From Branchiostoma lanceolatum (taxonomy: Eukaryota; Chordata; Leptocardii; Amphioxiformes; Branchiostomatidae), in NCBI RefSeq assembly GCF_035083965.1, contig NC_089735.1:9078001-9142000 (forward strand): DNA of 64,000 nucleotides, given 5' to 3'. Below the pieces are notes generated by a model. It had not been told where the DNA came from. It saw only the letters and a program-made list of their open reading frames with translations, and ran no database searches. The translations under genes and the position numbers were made by a program. This document shows, one piece after another, positions 31,801 through 43,800 of the stretch. Every line of letters begins with the position of its first letter. Positions within the stretch are counted from its first letter, which is position 1.

Positions 31801-34800
31801 GTTCAATAACCCAGAGAACCCAACTCACCGGAGTAAATCCGGACGAATGATGATAATGATGAAGATTCAGGTTGACCCGGTGTGCTTGGCAAAAAATTGC
31901 GAGCCATGGTGAAACCACAATTTTCATAGTTTTAGCCAATGGAAAAACCTCGTTAGAAAGTGACTGCTTTGCTTTCTTTTTGGTACTCATCAGCAATAAT
32001 AATCAGTGCTCAGTTAATCAAGGCTTTTTGGCAAACCCAGTTATGAATCATACAACTGAGGAAGCATAACTTACATGTTAAGACTAAGAATGAAAATTGA
32101 TGTTAATTTCATCATTTGGGAAAGGTATGAGGTCGTGGAGCTCTGATTTTAACTTCTTGTCAGATCAAGGTTTGTCCTAGGGGCCCGGCCACATACATTT
32201 TCGTAGGATCATAAACAGATCTAGAGGGCATTCTTTGGTTAGAAGCCATGCATGTGTTCTGCAAAATTCATTCTCTATTTGTTATGTCTACTTATGGAAA
32301 AAGCTGTGTTGGATCCTTGACGATGGCCCCACAACAAATATGACCACACCGTCTTGGGTAACTTTCACACAAGTTCTTATCATTCCTCAGTCCTGGGATG
32401 TGTTCTTCCGGAACGCACAACGCGGCGCCGCGCCCGGAGAGGCGTACCAGTCCCCACCCCCGATGGCGGCCATGATGCCCATGGTTCAGCGGATGGCGTG
32501 GCCCATGATGCCGGTACCCACCGCCCCCGCCGCGGCCACGGAACAGATGAGTGGGAAGGTCATCGACGACCACCTCGCTGTTCAAGCCATCATCAGGTCA
32601 TATCAGGTCAGTTTAACATCTCTTAAATATAGACTGAAGTCATGTTAACCAAAGAATGAACAACATTAGGGAAACTCTTGTACAAGTTTATTTTTACAAA
32701 TCAGGACTTACCATGTTGCTTATTATACAAAGGTAGATTTCCAACAACACTTGGAATTTTTTTAGATAAGAAGCATGGAATAGAGCATCAATGTCCACGC
32801 TATCTTTCAGTTATAACATCTTTGTCATCAGTTTTAGTTTAAGCCAACTTTCAAGGGCACTGTCCTCTTATTAAGAGCAGTGACCTTAGAGGTACTATAT
32901 ATACTATATATAGACAATAAATTGTTGATGTCATGAAGATGGCACCCATTTATCTGATGTCTTTATTTTGCGACTGTATTTGACATATTTATTTTACCAG
33001 TTTGCAATCTTGAAACTAAAACAAAATAATCCGGTAGGGCATTGTTGAATACGAACACATCACATAATTTTGTACCATGTCTTATACAAGTTACATTACA
33101 CACTGATATGGTGCATAGATACTAAATAACCTGCTTAGTTTAAGAATGAGTAACACCATTCTGAGATTTTCAGTTTCCAGTTTTATTCCCACACATGAAG
33201 TACATGTTTAAGGACATAAAACTTTTCTGTATATGTTCATCATGTGAATGCAAACATATAGTTGTTAGACAATTGTTGAGTTAGCTGACACAACTTGCCT
33301 GCAGGATCCGAGTGCACTAGGACACGAGTTAGGCAGCAGTGGTGAAGTCAGGAGCAGTATAGACATGGTTGTACCTCATCAGAGAATGCATGCTATGATT
33401 AGGGCCTATCAGGTGAGATAGGGACAGAGTTACAGTCAGAATGACTGTGTAATATGATAGTGAGTTTCAAAAGTTTATCCAGTTTCTTGAGTAACTGGTT
33501 TTGGCATATCTTATTACCTGGATGTCTTAAACCTTCATCAATGCAGAAGTCAGTTTGTTTGTTTCTTAGTTTGAAAAGTTACTTTTTAAACAGTTTGTAC
33601 AATGGTTACTCTATAGAACATAACATTTATGATAATCAATATATATTTTCACACAGTTCAACAAGTTTTCCCTTTTTTTCAAGAGTTCTGATAGATCTGT
33701 AATATGAAGCTCCTGTGCTCTGTCAGATGACAGTTAACTTATCAGTTCAAGGCAACATTAACGTTAATTTGATGTTAAAAGAAGAAAAAACGTTTCAACT
33801 TGAACACTCCTACCTGAACACTCCATTCAGATAAAAACATTTTTTTGAAGCTGGTTTACAATTGTTTTTATGTTCACTTCAGTTTCAAACATTGAACAGG
33901 GAATTCGAAAGTTCTTCGTTTTTTTTAGTTCACATTCAGGAAGAAATATATGCTTTCTTCACTGTACGTATGTATATTTAATTATTTGGTGCCCCTCTTT
34001 CCCTCTTTTGGAAAAATATGTGGATATCAAAAATTATGAGTATCAACATGTACAGATACTGTCTCTGTTGTCTTTGATAAAAAAATATATACATATTTGT
34101 GGTGCTTTCTCAGATCCGTGGTCACCAGTGTGCCAAACTGGACCCCCTGGGTATCATGGAGGCAGACCTTGACTCTTCTACGCCACGGGAACTCACGCTG
34201 CCGTACTATCGCTTCAACGAGGAGGACTTGGACCGCACGTTTGTTCTACCGCAAACTACCTTCATCGGAGGCGGTAGCACCTCCCTCCCTCTGAGAGAGA
34301 TCATTAAGAGATTAGAGGTTTGTATTTAAGAAACATTAAATCTTTCCACAGTAGACATTTTCATGATTAGCGTGCTGGGCACATCATACAAAATGTAGGT
34401 ACAACTGTCTTAGGATGTTTCTTGTTTACTAGGGGGGTTGTATGTCATCTTTTTTGTGTCAACAACAGGATGCCAGGAAAGGAAGCTAGACTATGTGAGA
34501 GAAAGTTCTTAGAGACTTGCTTTAAGGCAAATTTTCTGTTGCTGTTGGTACCATTGGAAATTCGGAGGGGGAAAAATGATAAAGCTATCGATGATGGCAA
34601 TACTTAGGATCAACAGCTCCATTCAAAGTCTTACAAAAATCAAATGGTTTCATTCCATTGGAATGTCGTATGAAGTTTTACACTGTACGCACTGTGAAGT
34701 CTAAGTGTGCTTTTTCCACACATGTTGATTTGTATTCTATATTGAATAATAAAAAGGAAAATTCCATCACATAAAGAACTGTTACAGTTATATATATGTC

Positions 34801-37800
34801 TATTAAACGAGAAAAAATGTCTATGTTAAGAGCTATTTAGGAGAGTATAGAATTGTTAAAATGATGTAAATGTCTCTTTAAATGTACACCATAGGAGACG
34901 TACTGCCAAACCATTGGACTGGAGTACATGCATATCAACGACCGGTCCAAGTGTGACTGGATCCGGCAGAAGTTTGAGATCCCAGGGATCATGTCCATGT
35001 CCAATGAGACCAAGAGACTGACGCTCGCACGCCTGGTCAGATCAACAAGGTGTGGCAATATTATCATTGATTTTCAGGGCTTGAAATTTATTTTGGGGCA
35101 ACTGATGTAGAATTTAGCTAGATATAGGTTTACAGAAAAAAAGTTGGGTGCCCAATATGAAATAAGTAGAATGTCAGCACAACTTAGTTACGAACCGTAC
35201 TGTCTCTCTTTGGAGCTTGAATCTGAAATTATATGAGTTGACCTCAAAATTTTGAACAAGAAATGCAACAAAGGTTTTTGTTTTTCTCATACTTAGATGT
35301 CAATAATGTGCTACATTTGTGTGTATATACTAGTGTACAAAATAATGTACCTTTTCATACATAACAAGGATCTACTAGTACTAGGTGCATTCGTTAACCC
35401 ACTGAAAAACATGGGTGCACAGTAATTTTGAGTAACTACACAAAAGTGCATAAAATTATGCAACCAGTATTTTGAGCCCTAATTTTTGTGCAGTGTATAT
35501 GATATGTTTTGTACGTCCATCATAATTCATCATAGTTTATATAATGATATATTGGAAAATTGACAAGTAAACATTCGTTCTCAATCTATTTTTGGTGACA
35601 CCTCAGGGGTGGGGCTTTTTAACATGACCATGATGCTTTGCATGATTGCAGATTTGAACAGTTCCTAGCCACAAAGTACCCTGCGGAGAAACGGTTTGGG
35701 TTGGAGGGCGGCGAGGTTCTCATCCCTGCCCTGAAGACCATCATTGATCGCTCTACAGAACAGGGTGCAGAAAGCTTTGTAATGGGCATGCCCCACAGAG
35801 GCCGACTGAACGTTCTGGCGAATGTCATTCGTAAGGAATTGGACCAGATTTTGTGTCAATTTGATTCAAGCCTGGAGGCTGATGATGAGGTATATATTCT
35901 TCAATAGAACATCTAATAATTTACTAATTTTCAGATCCAATGGAATGAATAATCACTGTATAGTTTCATTTACATAATACTTAGTCTAATATTTATTCAT
36001 ATCTTAAGGTGCAGATAGCTTCAATTCTTGTGATGGACATGGGGCTTTAAATTTTTGAAGAATTATGCAGCATGCATTTTGTAGGCCTATGATACTGTTA
36101 TGATCGTAATGCACAAAAATAAAGTACACAGGGAAGTTTTCTTGAATATAGAATCAAGAAATTACTGTATAGTCTTTTGAGCTTGCGGCACCAAACTTTC
36201 GCAGCACGTTTGAGAGTTTGCTGTATCCTTGAGAACCCAGCTGAAACAATGGTAGTAACACAATGGAAGGCATACCACATGTTAACAATGTTTTGATGTG
36301 AACTTAAGAACATGCAAAAATTCCAACATTTACTGATAGTGCAGTATACATCAAGACTGGTACTGATATTTGCCCAAACAACCCCTTCAGGGACGTTTCA
36401 GACAGCATCCGCTATCTTTCGTCAGTGACTAAAGAAGGATCTGGTAGAACTAGTTTTATACCAAAACTCTGAATAGAAATGTTAATGAATGGAAGACAAT
36501 TTCAGATAGTTTGATAGGATAGTAAGTTAAGACAAGGTTGTATGCTAATGAATCAATTAGCTCCTGTTGTTTTAGGAGCTAAATGTTTGTCTTGTTTGTC
36601 GAACCATCTGAAATTGTCTTCCACCCATTAACATATCTATTCAGAGTTTTGGTATAAAACTAGTCCTACCAGATCCTTCTTTAGTCACTGACGAAAGATA
36701 GCGGATGCTGTCTGAAACGTCTGACTGTTTCAAAATCTTATCCAGTTGCTTGAGTAACTATTTTCGGCGTATCTTATTACCTGGATGTCTAACCTTCATC
36801 AACGAACCCTTTCAGGGATCTGGTGATGTGAAGTACCACTTGGGCTGTTCCCACATGCGGCTGAACCGCACCACCAACAAGTCCATCAAACTGGCGCTGG
36901 TGGCCAACCCCTCCCATCTGGAGGCCGCCGACCCTGTGGTGCAGGGAAAGACTCGGGCAGAGCAGTACTACAGGGGGGACATAGAGGGCAAGAAGGTTTG
37001 TATAGGAAAATATATTAAAGAATGTCTTTAGACGTTAGAAATTCCTCCAATGATTGTAAAAGCTCAGTCTTATCCCTTACTATACACGTTTATTAGGTAG
37101 ATTAGCCTTATGGAACTAGTTATTTACCAGTACATGCCATACTTTGTACCTTGTACAGTTGTGCAATAAAGTTATTATCATTATAAGCTCAACACAAAAC
37201 TTAATTTCAGTCAATCATTTCTACATAAATGGTGCATCAATTTCATGGAATTGTATACCATTGGAAAGTGTTATTGCTCTGAATAGTAGTTATAAGCAGG
37301 TTGTGATGTACATTGTCGTTTAATATTACATTTTACAACATGGGAAGAACAGAAAAATAGAAATTCTGATGATCAAAGAATAAGTGTATCGTTCATATTG
37401 GCATGATGTAAAGTTCGAAAGTTTTCGTTCTTCAGGTGATGAGTATTTTGATGCACGGAGATGCGGCGTTCGCTGGGCAGGGAGTCGTGTTTGAAACCTT
37501 CCATCTGAGCGATCTTCCCGCGTACACCACCCACGGAACCATTCACGTGGTGGTCAACAACCAGATTGGTTTCACCACGGATCCACGCTTCTCGCGCTCG
37601 TCTACCTACTGCACAGACGTAGCGAAGGTAATGATATAAGCAGGAGGCTGGTTGCACTGTACTGAATAATTGTTCTTTGTTGTTTGTGATTTAAGTAGAT
37701 TCTTTTTCTCATCTGAGCATACCTTAAGCTTGCAAACGATACATGGTAAAGTAAATCTTAACATTTTCAAGGTGGTTTTATTTTTGCTGGTTGTCCCCAC

Positions 37801-40800
37801 CACAAAATTCCGACACCACAATGATTTGTCTTTATGCCACACTTACTAAAGATTAGGGGTCCTTCCCAGTTTGAGTGTCCAAATAAATCTTTCCGGATAT
37901 GTAGCTAGTACTGTTCAGTACAAACCTGGTGCATAATGCCATGAGGTTTACTGGGTATGCAATACAAACACAAAACAAAACGTGATGTACAATGTACTTC
38001 TGCCCACCTAGGTGGTGGAAGCGCCCATTTTCCACGTCAACGCGGATGACCCAGAGGCAGTGGCCCACGTCTGTAACGTCGCAGCTGATTGGAGGTCTGA
38101 GTTTGAGAAGGATGTGGTGATTGACCTGGTATGACTTATTGCTATCATTACATTACCCCCGTAGCGCCAGTGGTAAAATTAAATGTAACTAGGTTGCTTC
38201 GCCATCTGGATCAAATTCCATAGATCGTTGGGCCTGAGTTTGATCCAGGGTCAGACCCAGCTGGAACACGTTGTAAGGGATTGCATTCGTCATTTTGGAT
38301 GGTGACGTAAAGCTAGCAGCCCTGTGTATAACTATAAGGGAGCTTCAGTTATATGCCTCAAGCGTCAAACCTCTGCATGTAAAAGACCCCAACACACTTA
38401 TCGAGAAGAGCTTTTCAGCCTAAGTTCGGGATCAGGGAAAACAAGCTGTTACAGTAGCAAAGCCGCATTGTACTATTAGCAATCTAAAAAGAATTACGCT
38501 TCATTTTAAGCATTACACTTGTTTGTTGGTGGAAGAGAGAGTTACATCTGACTTTTGCTTAATGCCATGGCAAAATAGTTAAATTATATATCACATGCAC
38601 GATAGTTAGCTTTCAGCAATTTTTGATTAAAGCATTTCAAAGTATTACAAACTGATGTGTTCCTTTTGCCCATTTTGTCAGGTGTGTTACCGGCGCGGTG
38701 GTCACAACGAGATGGACGAGCCCATGTTCACCCAGCCGCTGATGTACAAGCAGATCGGCAAGCAGCCCACCGTGCTGAAACAGTACGCCGAGAAGCTCAT
38801 CTCAGAGGGCGTGGTCACCCAGGAAGAGTACGAAGTCAGTATCAGTCATTTAACATCCTTACACATTTCAACTTCTCTTTATCGATACAGTATTGTACAT
38901 TTGTATAAGTTCATTAGGTGCCTAGTTACACATAGAGAATTATGTTATCCTTGTTGTTTCTGTGGCAAGATTTTGAGGTTGCAAGCCCTTAGAATTTCCA
39001 TGCATTAACACAGTTTTCAAATGCTTTTTTTGTCGTTGACATAGTTGTCGATTAAGAATTTTCATTTTTGCTGTCAACATGATTGTGAATGAAAGGCTTT
39101 ATTTGAAGCCCAAACATTAAAAGGGACCAATTAAGATCTGTATCTTGCATATTTTGTCATCTCTTACCCTTATTTTCCCTTATCCTACAAAATTTACTTT
39201 GAGGAACCTTTACATTCAGCAATATTGTTCTAGACTTTGACAGTGTCACTGCAAAACCATATAATAGTGGTTTTAAGGTTTGCTATGTTATCATATTGAT
39301 TACTGTAACAGCAGACCCTTTTTTTGTACAAAAGCTGAAAAGGTCACCCTAAAATCAAACAAGGTCCAAAACCCACTCTAGGGCCACACGTTAAATATGA
39401 ATATAAAATTTGGGGGTGATACATGAGATGAGCATAGGACTAAAGTAATGAAGATGATCCTTTTTGCAGTTTTGTACAAGTCATGATTCAGATGGACTAA
39501 AATGATGAAGATGGCTAGAGGAAAGTGTATAGGACCAGGTTTTCTGATCAAATGTGACTGTTAACTCTTCAGGAGGAGGTGTCCAAGTATGACAAGATTT
39601 GTGAGGAGGCGTATCAGCAGGCCAGGGAGGAGAAGATTCTGTCAATCAAGCATTGGCTGGACTCGCCATGGACAGGTTTGTATTCTTCGGAGCTTATAGA
39701 TCAATACTTAAATTTTGTCTAGTAGAGTCATAGATATAGATATACAAAATGTACTTAAACTTATCAAATCTGATTAATGTATCATCGAGCAAGACAAAAG
39801 AATTAAAGAAAAAGGGATTAAAAAAGATAAGAAATAAATCTAAGAAGTACATTTTGTAGGTCTGGTTTGAAATCTTTCCTGCAAAAGGTTTGCATGTTAT
39901 GTACAATGTACATGCTATCTTGTCAGAATTACAAAATACAGTATCTACAGCTGCCGCATGTCTGTTTGTATGTTGATTTTTTTGTGTGGAAAGTTTGCTT
40001 AAGAGCTGTCAATGTTTACAGGTACTTTGAAATCATGTCATGTATTGACAAATACATAGGATAGTCAGGGCTTTTTGTTCCTGATTTAATGTCGTTTGCT
40101 GGATTGTTGTTTTTCAGATTTCTTCAAAGACAAGACGCGTGACTCCATGATGGTGTGTGAGTCGACGGGAGTGAGTGAGGATATCCTGACACACGTGGGG
40201 ACGTTCATGGGGAGTCCCCCTCCTGACCCCAAGTTCACCATCCATGGAGGTCAGACGAACGCTAGCATAAAGACCCCGTTCTTGCTAAGACTTGCAAATC
40301 AAGGCCGAAGTCACCTAAGCAGGATTAATGTGGCCTAGTCTGAATGCTTCAAGTCAGTTTGAAAACCTGTTGATCCACATTTAAACCACCAAAACCACCT
40401 CATTTCAATGTGGCTTTAGCAAACTAGACCCCTGGTGTGAAGGAATGCGACTCAGGCGATTTGGCCCTGAACTTGTTTGCAAGGCTTAATATGAACAGGG
40501 AACTGTGCACTTGTTTGAATCTATTGTGATTTAAGTTCATGATCAGATTTTAGTACAATTCAACACATCACTGTCAAGTCCCATGGAATATATGATATAT
40601 ATATATCATGGATATCATGATATATTATGATATCCATGATTAGGCTCTACGTAATACCCTACCCTATACATGTAGATATAATGTTTTCCTCTGCCTTTTC
40701 TCTTCCACCCATTTTCTGATCAATCTTATTTCTCTGGTATTTAGAAAACTGATTCCTAAGTTGTGCCTTGCTTCAAGTAACCATTCAATGTTCAAGGCCA

Positions 40801-43800
40801 AGGGTTTTGCAGTGACAAACTCATATATAACACCTACATTGTACCTTCACTGCAACGTTTTTGACTTCATACAAATTCGACAAATAGGGTTGGAAGGACA
40901 TCAGTGTTGTTTGATGGTTTCAAACTTTGTTAATTCATAAGAAGCTCAAATTGGCCTGCAGGCCATGTTTCGATTTTCTGTATTGAAATGAGATCTTGTA
41001 TCAGGATGCGACATAGCAGTACCGTGTATTTCCACCAGGTGTGAAGCGAATTCTGCGGCAGCGTGCCACCATGGTGAAGGAACGCTGGGTGGACTGGGCG
41101 ATCGGGGAGGCCATGGCGTTCGGCTCCCTCATGCACGCAGGCTTCCATGTCCGTCTCAGCGGCCAGGACGTAGAGAGAGGCACCTTCAGGTGTGTGTGTG
41201 TCTGTTGTTGGGCCATCCCAAAAGTAGATTCTGTTGTGGCACTGAATGCAATCTTTTTCCAACTCTTTGAATGGAAAATCAACAGAGAATAATTATACAG
41301 AAATTGTAATGTGTTCTTGTGCCTTTTTAACCATAATTATAACGTTATTGGTGTAACACATGGCTCAGGTAAAAAACATTTAATACATGATTGGGTATTT
41401 CTCACACTTAAAAAGACACTACAGTCAAACCTGTACAGTGTACAAGTGAATAACTCTAGCTGACCACTTTCTGGTGGTCCTTTAAAAATATTTCCCCTTG
41501 ACAGTAAGAATCTTGTTTGTAGTGACCACCTGTCCACATAGACAAGATTTATCAGTCCCGAGTGGTCTTTGTATGCAATTTTGACCAAATTATCAGAAGA
41601 GAACTGCACGTATGATTCAGATGACAAGCATATGACATTCAAGTTTAATTGAAAACCAGAGGCTGTCAGAAGTTGACCCTTGTTTCTTTTTTTTTTATGT
41701 CCCCAGCCAGCGCCATCACGTACTACACGACCAAAACCGCGACAAGGTGTTCTGGACTCCGCTGGACAACCTGTGGCCGGACCAGGCTCCGTACACCGTC
41801 TGTAACAGCTCGCTGTCGGAGTACGCTGTCATGGGTGAGCGCCACTCACTTTAAGAAATAGTTTTAGTCATATTGTTGGTGAAGGTAAGGCATCCAGTTA
41901 ATAAGATATGCCAAATGACATTTACTCAAGCAACTGGACATGAGTGACACTGACAAAAGGTAGAGGATGGTAAGTGAAATGTTGGACCATTTTCAAAATT
42001 ATGTCCAGTTGCTTATCAATAAGTAACTGCTATTTGGTGTATTTTTAGCCATAGATACTTTATGTGAAAATTGTATATATCAATTTATTTGACACCAGTT
42101 TGAAGAATGTTGATCTATCAATTATGAACTGCTCATATGAGTTTGAATGATAAAGTTGTGCAGGAAAAAAATTGTTTTAAAGAATGATTTCAAACAACAG
42201 TGACTGTTAAAAAAATTATTTCAAACATTGATTTTTGCTACAAAACTAGCAAAGCCTTTTTCCCTAACATTTTTGTGAAGTTGGATCATATTTGACAAAC
42301 ACAAGTATGATTTTCTTGAACTCTTCTTCCCGCATTGAAAGGTTATGAGGTTGAGGTGAACAATCACCCATAACATAATTGCTTCACTGCGTAAAATGGC
42401 TCAAGAAAGTTAACCTCCATTTAACATTAATCCGCCGGGTTACATAAATCTGCCACTTTTAAAAACAAGGTGTTTGAGAGATCTCTAGTGCAGCACCCCC
42501 ATTATGCACAGTTTAGAAATGTAGGAGTGCATTATACTGAGGGACGTTGGGTTGAAGATCTGTTTGGACGTTTGTTTTCATGATGGCGGAATGACATGTT
42601 AATTACTGGTGGTATTATGTTACTTATAATTAGTAGATGTTACTCCTGCTTAGTATGATTTTTTGTACTAATGTACTAAGGGTTATACTTAGATTTTTAA
42701 ATTTTTTAAATTTTTTGAATCCTTGTGCTGTTGCAGGCTTTGAGCTGGGTTACAGTATGAGTAACCCCAATGCCCTGGTCCTATGGGAGGCTCAGTTTGG
42801 GGACTTCGCCAACACTGCCCAGTGCATTATCGACCAGTTCATCAGCAGTGGGCAGGCTAAGTGGGTTCGACAGACAGGCATCACCCTGCTCCTACCCCAC
42901 GGGTATGAGGGAATGGTACGTCCCAACTAGTCTGTTCTTTGTGATCTTGGACGTTATGCTGTAACTGAACTTGTTATTTGCTGTGTGCAGAATTGAGTGT
43001 TAGCTTTTTATCCAGAACAACTCACACGCTAATGATGAATCATGTGAGTTGAAAAGGATTTTCACAGATTCTGACCTGGTTTAACAGGACAGAATGTACC
43101 CTTGCCCAGAAAATACCTGCCGGCATATTCTGACCAGGTTTACATTTTTACATGTTACACAATTTGTGCATATACTGGCCTTTTCTCTACTGATAGTGAA
43201 ACAGGCAAGTCCTCTGACTCTAGTCTCTTTCCAAACCATATTTTTTCATAAATGGAGTTTATACATATGCTATTTCCGTACACAAAGTAAAAATCTTAAC
43301 GACAAGCTTTCGATCAGTCCTCTGATCCTTGTCAAGTTGAAATGACCCAAAGCCTATGTCAGGTTTCCTGAATGGAAGTGTGAAGTCAGCAACGGTTCAA
43401 AGGTGCCCGGCAGTCGGTATCGGCCGGTCTCAGTCGATGTGTCCTAAATAAATGTATATAGCTTCTTGACAAGGATTAAAGGATTTCGAAAGCCTGTTGG
43501 TTAGAGCTTTGCTTTGTGTACGGAAGTAGCATATGAAAATGTCTACGATATGCTTACTGTCACAGATGAACTTTCATTCAAATACAAAATGTGTTGTGTT
43601 TCTGTAGGGCCCTGAACACTCCAGCGCCCGTATGGAGCGTTTTCTGCAGATGAGCACAGAAGATCCGGATCAGTACCCGGTAAGTACAACATGTTAAAAA
43701 AAGTCTTAAAATGTCTGTAAAATTACTGTATACAGAGAATTTCACAACCACTTTTCATTCGGTGCTCAAAGTAACTGCGCAAGCACATTTTGCTTAGTGC

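Larger units (their letters stand above)
28864..32606 (+). other. OGDH: OGDH exons 1-2
   Basis: Exon 1 is 28864-29079 (72 codons) and holds the presequence beginning [17 protein letters not shown] and the conserved SYVEEMY-type helix. Exon 2 is 32391-32606 (72 codons), [20 protein letters not shown], then a Met/Pro-rich stretch [20 protein letters not shown] and [17 protein letters not shown]. The 3.3-kb intron between them is rich in SINEs. Both exons are phase 0 at the intron 1 junction. Confidence 0.93.
34114..38834 (+). other. OGDH: OGDH exons 4-10 (substrate and ThDP-binding half)
   Basis: Exons: 34114-34317, 34895-35049, 35652-35889, 36816-36995, 37436-37627, 38012-38128 and 38682-38834. 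They encode [84 protein letters not shown], the ThDP motif with [10 protein letters not shown], and [18 protein letters not shown]. All phases agree. Sequence identity to vertebrate OGDH is high throughout. Confidence 0.95.

Noticed and set aside
43608..43679. Short 72-nt OGDH exon as a possible pseudo-exon
   Set aside because: It encodes [20 protein letters not shown], which is conserved in OGDH and needed for phase.
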